A stretch of 64,000 nt of DNA. Source: Diploscapter coronatus (Eukaryota; Nematoda; Chromadorea; Rhabditida; Rhabditidae). The DNA is taken from contig OZ038422.1 in the NCBI GenBank assembly GCA_964036155.1, positions 52,289,201 through 52,353,200 on the forward strand, read 5' to 3'. Of the stretch, positions 12,286 through 25,822 are shown in pieces (position 1 is the first letter of the stretch; every line of letters starts with the position of its first letter). A program made the translations under genes and the position numbers. The notes under the pieces are model-generated. The model did no database searches, had not been told where the DNA came from, and worked only from the letters and a program-made list of their open reading frames with translations.

Positions 12286-15200
12286 TTAAAGCTTAGGTGA
12301 AGGAGGCATATCGAGCAGCTTATGTCTTTCGACGTCCGCTGAAAGTCGATCGGGAGTCCTCCTGCCCTGAGATGAGGGCGTCATTACCGATAATCGACGA
12401 TTATCTATGCAATTCGCGTGACGAAATGAAGCTGGACGACTGAATTGTTCTGTTACTGGCTGAAAATTGAATCGTTTTTAAAAAGTTAGATGACTTTACA
12501 AAACAATGGTATTTTATTTATTTTTAAAATGAAATGGCTCAAAATATTTCCGGGGGTCTTGGAACAGGGATATTTTCCAATATAGCTTTGACCGGCTTAA
12601 TATCTTTCTTCGAATCAAAATGCATTCTCTTACTTATTGATACTTTAGTTTTCTGCTTATTTAAACTGTTTCAAAATACCCTAAATAGTTTCGACAATGA
12701 TATTCTTCAATAGTCATTTAATTTGAAGATAAATTAATAGCAAAATAATTTTACCTTTGAATAAGCTTTCGCTGAATTTGGGCAGCAGATATCCCTCCAT
12801 GCGATCACGACAGTTTTCCGGAAATTCGCACTGAAAATCATTTTTTTTCTTTTTGAAATACCGTAATTTAATATGGAAAGTCATGTTTCTCCTAATGAAT
12901 AATATTTAGGCTCTAAACTATTTGAATCTTTTAAGAATTTATTCGTGACATACCTGGAAAACGCGTAAATCAAAACATCTATTGCCGAATTGAGATAGAG
13001 CAAGTAGTGCGAAATATTGTGGGCAGTCTGAAAATGGACATGTAAATAAATTATTAATGATGTGGTTAATTAGTACGCATGAATAATCAATGAGCTAGGC
13101 CTGGAATGGAACGTTACTCATAAAAAAATCAATTAACTTGCAGAAATAGAAAGTTTGGAGGGAGTTCTGACGTAAAACTTTTGATGATATTTTAGTTTGA
13201 CTAATTGAACACTTTTAATGTGAGTTTCAAAGAATGCTAAGAATTCGGTAATTTCTATAGCAATGCTAGTGCGTGACTATGTGACTACCGAATTTACTTA
13301 TTTCACATTATGTTAAAATGAGAATGAAATATTTTAAGAAGTATTCCTCTAAAATTACCTCGAAAATCGGTGAAGGTGATGCATCATTTTTATCGGCCAC
13401 TTGAAGCATGACGAACCACATCATGCAGACGTAGAATGGGGTGTTCAGAATGACGAACACTAGGGGCATCACCCACAGAATGCGATTCCACGAATTCGAC
13501 TGATTTGAGACGCTACCTAAATTTTCTATCTAAAAAAATTTAAATAATTTATCTAGGTAAACATAGAGAGTGCAAGTTATTTTTCAATGAAACTTAGTTT
13601 ACTAAACTCGATCCTCTAGATAAATATTCTCTTTTCTTTGAAACCGGTTGTATTTTTAAAATTTTTCCAGAAAACGGTTTTTACTGTTGAATTTTAAAGT
13701 ACAACTACTGAACTTCAAAAAAAATGGTGATTTGAGATTTCAAAACATGAGCAGATAATTTTCTATCAATTTGGATTTTAGCCAAATAAATGGAAATTTA
13801 TAAATCAGATAAAAATAATAACGATGACTTGAAACTGGTTTAAATAGTTTGAAATTGTTACCTCCCTGCCTTCTCGAATCACATGTACCGTTCGACAACA
13901 CTTTCTGTACTCCGAATTTCTCCGCTGATCTTTGTAGTTTCACCGCAACTAGGATATTCAGTATCACAATCGTCATACAGGGCAGCATGTAGCAAAGAAT
14001 CGTGTCCAGGATTTGAGCAATTATCTAAAATTAATAAGTTAATTAGAGTGTAATTAAATAGTTAATTACCTGATAATACTCGTCTTTGAGTTCGCACTTG
14101 CGTTCTTCGGGATATGAAGATCGTCTCAATGAGTAGAATTGCCAAAGTTGGAGAATGACAGGGATGGATATGTAGTAACAGACGATTTTTACTCGATCCA
14201 GGTGGCCATACTAAAAATATTTCTAATTGAATTTGTATCATTTTCGGCCTAGCGCTAAAATATTTGTTTATTTAAAAATAATGGACATTAAATATTATAA
14301 AACCTACGTGAAAAAGATTATTAAATAATTGCTGGAAATTAAATTTTTTTTTTGGTAAATAATTGAAAAATGTTACAGATTTTTAAATAATTTAAAATAA
14401 CCTACTTTCATATGCCGCAAAGGATGTGCGATAGCTAAATATCGTTCTATCGTCAAAGCTGCTGTGGACCAACTCGAAATGAACGATGCAGTGTTCATGA
14501 TGTATTCGATGCCTACGCAATATTCGTACGATATGTAATCCACCTGAAATATTATATTCAAAGATATTAGCAATTTTCTATTCCTCGAAAAAGAGCATTA
14601 AAATGACCAAATTTTTCAATCATTTCACTCTGGACCAAAAACTTTAAACATTCATGAAAAAAATCTTGTTCATTTCAATCTAGTTTGGAAACTTGAATAT
14701 TTCATATTTTGCCAAAAGAATCGTACTAAGATATCAAATTTTCAAACATTTTTTCTAACCACTATTTCACATTCTAATTTGTATCATTTTTAAATTTCCC
14801 TGGACCCAGACATAAGGGACTCGAGTCATATGAGCCTATAGTTCAAGGATCTTTCATTCTTTTCAGAAGAGCCTCTTTGTCGAAAATTAGATCCCCCATA
14901 TCCGGCCTGGGGAAGGGGGTCTGGACTAGCTGGGCTAATGCAGCGTTGATGCATTCTTTTGCGAGGGTGTAAAATTTCGAGAAGGCTCAAAAAATTAACT
15001 ACGTCTACGAATTCTCAATAAACTTCTGAATCGATATGAAACGAAAGTCTACTAAAACAGGACTACCTTTGCAATGTCAGGGTTTTGTGCCATAGGTTTC
15101 AGAATTTCTCAAATCACAATCTCTTAATTTCATTTTCAATGCTATAGGCGAATGTGTAATCCTAGTGCTCCGAAATTATAGAAATTTTTTATAATAACAG

Positions 15201-16515
15201 CCTTAATAGATAGGTTTAAAATTTTTAGATATCACAATTTTTTAATTTCTCATTTGATTAGATCATTCATTCGCAACCTTCGTCTTCATACAAATTCAAT
15301 TTTTATACACTTTAGCTGTAGTTTTTAAAATCCCGCATTTTACCTTGAAACATACGAGAAGGACGCCGATTAGAAAGGCCGAGTCGGCAGTCGTCAGAAC
15401 GATCAAATAGACGTTGGCATTTACCTAAACGTTCCAATTCAATTGCTAAATACAACTCTAAATTTAGCCCGTTTAGGGAGCTTTGCATCTTTGTCTATCC
15501 TGTAGATAACTTTTTTGAATTGTGAAATTAAACATGTGGTTTAGAGATGTATGCCTAACTTCTTCTAAACAAAAATATAAGGAAAAAATCTAACAGAATA
15601 GTTCCTATCTAGTTTTCCATATGTATTTGGTCATTTTTTGTCCTCTTTATTTTTCGATTTGCTGAATTTTTTTCCAGAAATTCACTCCCGTAATCCCGTT
15701 TTGCAATAAAATCTGCATAGTGTTCCCTAACCCCCTACACCTCCGTATGATAAAATCGGATTCCAAGACACTTTCTCCCTCTTAACTTCATTAGGCTACA
15801 AAAATAAATCATGTTGTTTTTCAGGATCGCATCCAAATACTAACATGTTACTAGTCATCCGAAAATAACTAATCTCAGAAATACTCATCGTATTTTGAGA
15901 GTAAATAAACTCAATAACGCGCATAAATGCGGTGGGGGACTTTATTAGGATTATTATAGCCTATTCCAATAATGAGGTGGATGGGGAGATTCTTAGAATT
16001 CTTAGCTTGAAAACGTCGTCTTCTTACTTTACGTGGTATAAAACTAGTCATTATTTTGATGACCATTAGAATGATCGGAAAATAATGTAAAGTTTTCATC
16101 TTTGAACTGATACATATCATTTAGCATTACTCAGACTTACGTCAATAATTATTATGTAAAAATAGAGCGAATCTAAATTATCTAGATTCAAAAGATATGC
16201 TCAACATAAAAAGCAAAGTTTCAAAATTGCTTTTAAATAATTGGATTCTAGAAATATTGCCACGACAAATCTATTTTAGATGCAATTAAAATGTAGAGAA
16301 TAGTTTTACGAAGATTAAAATTTCAATAAAATTGCACAAGTATTAAAACCACCTACCGTCCTAAGTCTGGAATGGAATATCGTAATCAGTGATATGACAT
16401 TTCCAGAAAGTCCAAGCATAGCAATAGACAATAAAATGTAAATGTAATAGGATGATCCAGAATCCTCCATCAATTCTTCTGCTTGCAAAGTTGGATTTAC
16501 TACGGTCTCATTCAT
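12286..16515 (-). CDS. Class A (rhodopsin-family) GPCR, neuropeptide-receptor type
   Basis: Nine exons on the minus strand give about 387 aa: 16515-16357, 15424-15344, 14543-14406, 14210-14070, 14024-13862, 13516-13359, 13027-12954, 12830-12755 and 12459-12286. Hallmarks are a glycosylated N-terminus (NET), TM1 with GNV, and TM2 with LTTADSAFLIG. TM3 is preceded by a Cys and ends in ERYLAIAHPL (DRY equivalent). A loop-2 Cys sits in KCELKD. TM5 contains LPCMTIVILN, TM6 has VILNTPFYV, and TM7 has LNSAIDVLIYAFS, equivalent to NSxxDPxxY with P replaced by V. A basic tail begins NFRKT and includes a Ser-rich region. These features fit a peptide-gated receptor at the plasma membrane. I cannot assign the ligand. 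Introns are up to about 900 bp, longer than elsewhere in the window. Confidence 0.85.
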
Positions 16516-19500
16516 ATCGAGTCTGAAAAAACAAGTGTAAACAACGACAAATTACGATTAATAAATGAAAATGCGAGTCGGCTTCAGGAAATAATACGAC
16601 TTCGTCGAAATCTATGAAGAACAGTGAAGTAGACGAACGTTTATAATAGATAAAAAGTAACAAATTGATGAGTTTCAAATATTTGCATGACTCTTTCGAC
16701 AATCGATTCAAACATTGAAGATGTCCCGGAGACAATGTTGGATTTAGTAATGAATTTCAATTGAGAAAATAACGGAATTGATTTTGAATAATGATAAAAT
16801 AAGTTCAAAAAGTCTCAAAACTTTCTCAAAAATTGATTCTAACATTGACGGCGTATTATAGATAGATCAATGTTTGAGTAATGAAGTCGACTAATAAATA
16901 TTCTGAGACATAGGTCCAATACATTATATCAAGACGAAGAAGGGAAAGGAATGATGAGGAAGCCATTTTCGGTTGCTTGGAGAACTAGAGAAATGTAAAT
17001 GGCTTTGAAACATGAGCTTTCGATTCGGACGATCGAGACCAAATAACACAAAATGTCAACCGATTACGAATTATGAAATTATAAATAAATGATATAATTA
17101 GATGTCATAAGGCAAAAATAGACAGGTAAATATTTGCTACCCACAAAATAGTCACCTGGAGTGTAGAAATTTTGAAGTGAATGCCTGACTAGAGTAGATT
17201 TTCGATGAATTATTCAGTTAAAGATATTCTATGACAACTTAGAAAGATAAATATTTGTTAAGCACAAAAATAGAACCTAAAATGTATGTAACAATTACTA
17301 GGTTGATACTTAATAACAGGACATTATTTTAGGTAAATCATGAAGTATAAAATAACCAAATGAAAATGGTAAAGCATGAAATGTATGATAAAAATAGGTA
17401 GGTAAATACTTTTAGTCCGAGAAAATAGTACCCTAAAAAGTAGCAATTAATGAGATAAATGTTAGACAGAATATTTTTTGATAAATATCTCTTCACGCAA
17501 TGACTTTTCTGAACCATCCAGATAATATTGGCCCAATTTCCTATTTTCCCCAATCATGCTCAACCAAAAACAATAATTTTTGATCAAAGAAAATATTCTG
17601 ACGAAAATCCCAGGATAATCTGAAATGGATACATTCGTGCAACATTATAATGCAAATAGTTGCAACTAGTGCAGGGCAGCTGCCTTCGGCGACCGGCTAA
17701 TGTAGAAGAGAACAGAAAACGGAACTGATAGTGAGGGAGAACCGAAGTGGCAGTGACAAACACAGAACAATAACAGTGACAGAAAACAGAAGTGAAGGCA
17801 TAGAAGAATAACAGATGCAGAATAGAGAAGTCGTATTTCTAATGAAAGTTGTCAGAAAACAATCCTTCTCGTTCCGCTCCAACTCGAGTGTTAATGATCG
17901 ATTAATTACCAATTCTCTACCTTTTATACATTTTCAAAGCTCTTCTAATACAGACATACTTTACAAAAAATACTAAAAAGGCGATCTAGCACGAGAGAGA
18001 TAATTCATACCTAAAAAATTACTGGTTCAAAGCTCTAATATGGCGTTACATCTGAAGAGTAAAGGCCAGAAATTCAATAGGATGAGGGGAGATGATTCGA
18101 CTAATTTAATTGCACATTGCATTAGGTTGCAAAATATTGCATTCATATATTCTAGAGAGACTAGATAAATATCATCATAATGGAAAATGAATATGAAGGA
18201 ATCAATGAATTTTGGCACGTGGTTCTATAAAAGGTTCTTAAAAATTTATTAGGTTAATTCATTTTTAAGATTAACGATGTTGATAAAGAAAGGCGCATAA
18301 GATTTCAGGATAGGTGATAATTGAACTGGTTGAGTTTCCAAAGAATCATAATTGAATTGAATAGGACAAAAATCAACGATTTTGACACGTATTCATTTCA
18401 AAAATTCCTCTAGTAATAATTGTCCATGCATCTGCGAGAGATAGGAGGTGGAACACACAAATTGAATTAGGACTAACCACATTTTGGGAGTATCTCATAT
18501 CTATTCGTAAGACAAATAATTGCATACTCGTATGATTCAGAGAATATTGCAGTGGATAATTTTTTAGTGAATCTGAGAGAGAGAAAAGACCAATTCTTGA
18601 GTTCTTTAAAATTGGTTGAAATAAAATTCACAATGATAAGACTATCATTTTAGTTTTCTTTTAGAACTTCTACAAATTTTCAGTATAGCCTTAAATTTGA
18701 AATAAAAATTCTCTTCAGACATCCAATTTCGAATGAAGACACCACGGAATAATTATGCAGATCGAATTAGTACAAATTTCAACGTCACGAAAATTCAATG
18801 CCTTTGCAGAATTAAGTTTGAAGTTTGAGAATTCTTTAAATTGTAGGCGTTCAAAGTATTTTTGCGTTATTTTGAACAAAAGAAAACGATCGGGCATTTA
18901 CTTTGATAGCTTTTATTGGCCAGAAATTAAACGATGCACGTGTCAATATTTTTCAGGTAATTTAAATTTAGATAAAAAATTAAAGTGAGGTATTTTCAGG
19001 ATTATTATAGAAGGGTGAAGAAGTATCAATAATTTATAGAAAAAAAAAGTAATAATAACAATAGTAATATTGCAGGTTTCATTTTTTATAATTTTGCAGT
19101 ATGTAAATGAGTAGGGCCCATTCTTGCATAACTTCCTCATTTTCTGACCCTCATAATTTTTTCCTACTCAACAACAACATTTTTCGTCTTTATGATATTT
19201 TTCTTTTCATAAGTTATTAGTCTTTAACGTAATATTTTCTGAGTTTTCCTCATTTTTGAGCATATCAGAGAATGTTGAAGTCGAAAAACACTCGTCGCAA
19301 AAGTTTCCGGAAAATCGGCGATTCGAACGAAAATGGGCTAGTGAATTTGTCAAAAACAGACGAGAAAATACTTAGTGCATGAATATGATAAGGAACAATA
19401 ATGAAAAGTGCGTGAATTTAATGGAAAGATTGTCAAATGGTGAAAATGAGGAAAACTTAGGGCACCCAAAATAAATATGATCCTAATGCAAAGATGAAAT

Positions 19501-21049
19501 ATCAAACGGGGTTCATTTTTGACGTGAAGTGTAGTGGTTTTTGACTTCATCAAAATTTACGATAACTGCGTAAAAATCACATTTTCCTTTCATATTGAGA
19601 AATTAAAGGATGTAATCAGTTTGAAAAAAATCATGCCTACTATTTATATTGAAAATATACATTATCGATATTCATGCTCATTGCTTGACAAAAATGAGCA
19701 GGAAGCGCTATAATGTATTCGCGTATTTAAATTCTCTAGAAAAAACACGCAGAGACATTATTTTTAATCCGGTCCTTTTGCTCTCGTAATGCATTTTTTC
19801 GCGATGTGTAAACGTTGGGTAAATGAAGAGGGGCTTGATTTGGCTAGAGAAAAAGGATGAAGGAGAATAAATAGGGGATATCCGAGCACATGTCCAGAAC
19901 ATAAACAGGGCTTGGTGTAGAAAGGCCTTAGATGCCCATATAAAGTATTTATGGATGGATGAGTAGGACAAGAAGAGGACCCAGGAATTGCAAATTATAT
20001 TACTACATTTGAAATGAGGCTAAAGTTTAGAAAGATAATCGAAAAGATCATATTTTTATTAATAAGTTTCAAGAGTTTTGAAATCCATTTATGAAAACAT
20101 GAAGTTTGGTATCCAGATCATTGTAGAGAAATAATGGAAATGATAAAATTTGATGGAACCTTTTGAGAATTGACCTGACTATATGTTTGATTCCTTAGTT
20201 CCTTAGGTAAAATTTGCAGTTATATGCAGTGAATTTAATATGTTTGCAATTTCGAAATTTTATCACATGAAAATCGTCCGAAAAATATCAAGCTACAAAC
20301 CGGACACTTCGAATCGGAAATTACTGCAAACATTCTCAAAACAATAAAACCAAAGACTAACATTACAGTTTCCAAGTCGACTTTAAAATTGTATGACATT
20401 TCAAATAGATATAAACTATAGTTCTAAAATAGTTACTTGAAACAGGTACAAACATACTGAAAGATACAAATTTGAATGAGAAATGTCTATGTGCAAAATG
20501 AGCAGAAATCGCGAAAGTGTCTATGACCTTAAAAAATCGCTTTTTGAGTGGAAAAACTGCGAGAATTGACGAGATTGAATTTCCCCGGAATTTCACTGAA
20601 AACGAACAAAATTGTCGGATTGACTATTTCCTAGGCACGTTTCAGGGCGAAAATTGGAAAGGTTCCGTCAAATCTCATGATTAACGTTCGTCTTACAGTT
20701 AAGAAAATCTCCAAAGTTTTTTTCAGTAGAAAATTTGATTGATCGATAAAAATAGCAAAAGTACCACAATTTTGGATAATATCCGGAGGAAAAACGCGAA
20801 TTGAATTTGTATCTACCACAGATCGGCAAACATTATAAAAATGTGACTTTTTGGAATACATTAAAATTTTTCCATAAATCTGAAGATAAATATCCTAGAA
20901 ATTCCAGTTCTTTAAGGATAGTAAATAAGAGATCTAAATTTGGTAACATTCATGACAAAAATGGATATATTTTCGTTGAATTGGCCTGATTAGGCGTGGT
21001 CAATAGCTTACATCCGAACATAAAGATAAAAGAACTAACCTCGTCATAT

Positions 21050-21720
21050 ATTTCAACATAATAGATGAAAAGTGATTGGAATAATTCATTAGGATGGTGA
21101 GAATTTGAACAATGAATTTATGAATTTTACCAGAAACATGCATGTTGAAGATCTTCGCTGCACGCAAAAGAGTAGTGAAAATGGATAAGAAAATGCTTGC
21201 AGACGGAATTACAAATGATTGTTTTAACAATTGATCTAGGAGTATTTAAATTGTTTATAGTTATTAAAATTTGAGATATCCTAATCCAATTTACTGCCGA
21301 ACTAAACCTAATGAATTTGAATTTCATCCTTGAAAATTAGTGAAACCAACTTGAACAATGAAATTTTGACCAGGGACACTCGTTGCACGCAAGTAATAAA
21401 GGAATAAAAAGTGAATAAGTTGCTTGTGGAATTATAAATGAGCGCTTCACAAAGAATGAAGTGCTCAGACATCGCATTCGAGTTTTTGGGTTTGGTCAAG
21501 GTTTCGTGCTGATCAAAATGTTATCAAAGTTCAAATTTTGCTGTCCGAATTATTCATCCAAAAATTTTGTACCTTTAAAATTCTTACTTAAATATTATAA
21601 AAGCTCCATAGAATTAAAAAAAAAAAAAAGAAAAAGTTTAAAAATCAGCATTTCTATCTAGGAATACGATAGGGTTCTTGAAAATCTAAATTTGAACAAT
21701 GTATTTTGCCACACAAAAAT
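21050..21720. repeat. Degenerate long-period tandem repeat
   Basis: Three related blocks share a word of the form TTGAACAATGAATTT followed by TTTTGCCAG/CACA, near 21105, 21350 and 21690. The first two continue with a common run containing TGCACGCAA, then TGGATAAG or GTGAATAAG, then GGAATTA, then AAATGA. The period is about 240-340 bp and the copies are strongly diverged, so this is an old local duplication. Confidence 0.45.
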
Positions 21721-24700
21721 GGGATATTCCTATTCTATTGATGAAAACAATGATGGTTAATTCAGGCTGAAAGTTTATCCTTCGCCGGAAATCCTGACAA
21801 TGAAAATGAGGGGATCACGGGGGATAAGCCGAATGTGAAAACAAGTGAACAAGTGGATTCACAAGAAGGCAAATAAATAATTCACGTTTAGCTGTCGGTT
21901 TAGATTTCGTCACGAAAATAGGAAAAACACACCAACCTTGGCGATTAGATTTTGATTTTATAGATTTGAAAATAGTTTTCAAAGAGAGCTAGCTAAAATT
22001 AGAATTGATTAAGAACAGTGAGACGTTGCTATGTATCGTTCAGTCCAATTATAGAAGAATTGCAAAAATCGTCAATGAGATGAGTTTCAAGGAAATATGA
22101 ATAAAAATTGAAAGTTCGACATTGATGCTCCGAGAACCCATGAGCCATCAATCAACATAAAAACTCTAAAGTTTAGTAGCCGAAATGTATGAGTAAAGAT
22201 CGCGAAAAATTTGCGTTTATGTCATCAGGCGGCATTTTTCTATGAAATACCAACTCTAAATGCTTTTGATGCATTGATGTATGTGCATAAAATTGCCTAG
22301 AATTATGAAGCTCGACAATCAAAAGAGTCGAGCAAATGCCAAGAAAATGAGAAATTCTGAAAGAACATTATAAAACTAGGGAATTTCAAAAATGTATTTC
22401 AAGAAAACCTATATATCATAAAAATATTCGAACTTTAACTCCTTTTTCCTAGATAATCGCATTAAAAACTCCAGAGATGAGCAGTTTTGAAGGATCACAA
22501 TGCGGTTGATGTTTAATTTCGAAATATGTCTAAGGAAAATCCATATTATACCAACATTTGTTATTTAAATTTACCTTCTGTTTCTGCATTCAATAAAAAT
22601 GATAAAAGTTCTAAATATACACCAAGAACATAGGCGAAAATGCATGGATAAAAGAGCAAACTGTTTCGTTGAAGTTTACAATTTTCCCCCTTCATTTTTA
22701 GTTTTCTGGATCTTTTTCGTCTCAATTTTGCATATTCTCTCACTCTTGTGCATGCTCATTAGAAGTAGATCTCAATTATTCAGGAAAATTTTCGCAAATG
22801 AAGATCAAAATTGCCATCCACCAGCATTGTTATCGAGTGTCAGAAATTTTTTAGAGTTTTTTTTTTCGAGATGTATAGTAATTTCCATATGACAAAACAG
22901 ATCAGATCATGTGGGCTATTAGAAATAATTGTGAGAGTTAAGAATGAACGAAAACAATTGAAAAAGTTGAAATTTGAAATAAATTTTGTACACAATGAAT
23001 GTGAAATTTCAATAATTGCTCTCAATGAATCATTAACCTTTGATAATAGATGTTTCAGGTTAAACATTTTTGAAACATAACTCAAGTACATCTACAAAAA
23101 GATTAATAAAAAGTGATGATATTATGTTTATGAAATAGCTCGACTTCAGCAAGATAATGATTCCAAAATAGGTCAAAATTGAGTCGAGTAATTATGAAGC
23201 ACATCAACAAAGTAAAGGTTTCAGCAGAAATGGTATCAAGTCAAATATATTCTGAAGTTCGTTACAAAAAGAATACCGAATTGCTCGTTTATAGTGGGAT
23301 AAAATCGGATCTTCTCTTCAGTCAAAAATTGCAAATAATGTCATAGCGCGTCAAAAGGCTTGAAATGTTCGAAAATAGCGACAATCGGATAAAATACCTC
23401 GTGAATTTTCATAATTTATCGGATTTGGATGAAGACCGTGTGGATTTTTAGTGAAACGAGCTAAGACGGGAGATTTGGAGACCTGCGCAGATGAAAATGC
23501 GCGTTTTTCGCGCTTATCCCAAAGAACTTGCAATAAATGAAATGCTGGAATAATCGAGAGATGGAAATCCAAAGAAGGATCAGAAATATACGAATGTGAA
23601 GCTTAACAAAAGTGGCCAGAGCTCAAATGTACAATTTTTCGTAAGAATAAGTATCATCGAACCCGAAGCGTGTGAGGTTAAAAATAGTGAGAGAAATATG
23701 CGATTTTAGATCAGTCTCGCCTTCTTTAGTACGTTAAAAATAATCAACTAGTCGTCCGCAGGGCGACGAGAGGATATTGCATATCGTAAACCACTTTGTA
23801 TCTTTCAGATTACGAATAAAACAATAAATGAGGCCTAAGAATGATCAAAAGTTACGTTTCTGGATGACGATCTCTGTGCATTGATTAGGAAACTCCCGGA
23901 TTAGGACTATTTTCTCATCACGAGGATTTTCAAAATCGCATCACAGAGCAAAATTTTCCATCCATAAAATGTTACGCATGACCGGAAAATAAAAGTTGAA
24001 TTAATGTTAAATAATTCGCAACAAGTGTTTGGTGAACAATAAACGTCTCGAATTTGTATGGATCAACACTTCCCGAGGCTTCAAAAATGTATTGAACGAA
24101 GTTTTCCTGGAAGCTAAAAGATTTATGGCCAGTCTGGCAAAGTAAGGAAGAATCATGAATTTGGAAGCATACTAAAGAAAGGTGGGATCGAAATAAATTC
24201 GGAATTTTGATAAGATAGAAAAAATATAATTCAAAAATTCAGAACACAAATGATAAAATATCATGAATAATACAGAATCTGATAGTGAAATCAAGAGTTA
24301 TCAGACCACAAAATTCCAAACTTCAATTTAACACCCTCGAATTGTACTATTCCTGCCAAAATCACTACTAGCTCAATAGGACAAGTTATTTAGGTAATCA
24401 TTATGAAAACTTGTGCAAGGTTAGCTTCCAAGCTTGCCATGGGACAACTCAAATATGCATGAGAATGATCATTTTTGGCTGAACTTCCAAATTTATGATC
24501 ATAAGTTACGATATGCTACAAATGTCTAATAAACAAAAAATTTGGAGGACATAAATTTGGGACTGGACGTAAAAATAAAGCTTGTAATAAAATAGTGCTC
24601 CCTACACTTTTTATGTTTTATGATGATAATATCGCAGTTTTAGGAGTTGCTTGTGAACTTTAATAAGGAAGTATCGCAGTAAATTCAGGATATGTTTCAA

Positions 24701-25692
24701 AGTATTACGTAGGATTTCTATTATTTACATATCCATCAAAAAAATGAAGAGTTTTCATAAAACTATTTATAAGAAGGGCAAATAGGGAAGAAAATTTATG
24801 ACAACATTAATAATAATAAGCCGGGAACTAGCAATTATATTTTCAAAAAGTAAACATTCTGAAAATGTAACACGCAAAATTCTACTTCATGATCGAAACC
24901 GACTTTTTTCTTCCGAATGTTTGACGAGAAAATTATTAGCTTCCTGGGCAAATGTTGTTTACAATTTGACACTAAAAGGATATCGAATTTAAGTGCTGAA
25001 AAGCTCTTATGAATTATGGAATATCAGACTACATTTATGAGGGGATACCGAAAATCTAATGCTACATCTTTGGGTATGTTTCTGCTCAATTGGATTTTAA
25101 AATAATTTTAGTTAGAAATCGAACTTTTCTTTCATTCTGAAGTTAATTTCCTAGCAATTATTCAGCATGCTAGAAATATTTTTATTTTAGGCAACCTAAA
25201 AGCACTATTAAAAATCTTGCAGCTTAGAGAGGAACTAATATTACATTCCAAAAATTCTGCAAATTATTTTAGATTACCAAAAATTAAGAAACAGGGAAAG
25301 AAACGCGAATTTCATTCGGAAACGACCTTTTTAATTCTTGTGTAATTAATTTTATTTAGTAAGACTCAATTTTTGAAAAATTCACGAAAATTCTAGTCAA
25401 GGAAATCATCAGCGAGCTTTTCGAATTCTCGATGTGTAGAATTCGAATGTCTGTCTATTTCCGAGTCACCGCTCCAGGGGGAATTGCCGGCGAACCGCAG
25501 TGAAATTCGTTAGGCAAAAATTGAAGCCCAATTGGGAGACCAATTTACAAACAATTCAATTGGATCGAATGCACAATGAATAATGACGAAATGACCGAAA
25601 TGACAATACTACGAATAAATGAGGACGTCAGAAGAATATGAAGTATTGTGAACGTCAATTTAAGATGAGAAGAATTTGAAATAATCTATTTG

Positions 25693-25822
25693 GATTTTTC
25701 ACGACTTCGCGAATTCGGGACTAGGCGAAATAGAGTAAATAGAGTATAGGGCTAGGAGGGTGTAGGGAAACGTTTTTTTGCTTGCACCCTATTTCTCTAG
25801 GTCGCGAAGTCGCGAAAAATTC
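25693..25822. repeat. Foldback (MITE-like) element
   Basis: Terminal inverted repeats of about 18 bp (TTTTTCACGACTTCGCGA on the left, TCGCGAAGTCGCGAAAAA on the right) differ at a single base. Further weaker pairing lies inside: a CTAGGCGAAATAG block against CTATTTCTCTAG, and GGGTGTAGGG against TGCACCCT. The whole 130 bp can fold into one hairpin, as non-autonomous DNA transposons do. No transposase is present and no clear target-site duplication was found. Confidence 0.6.
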
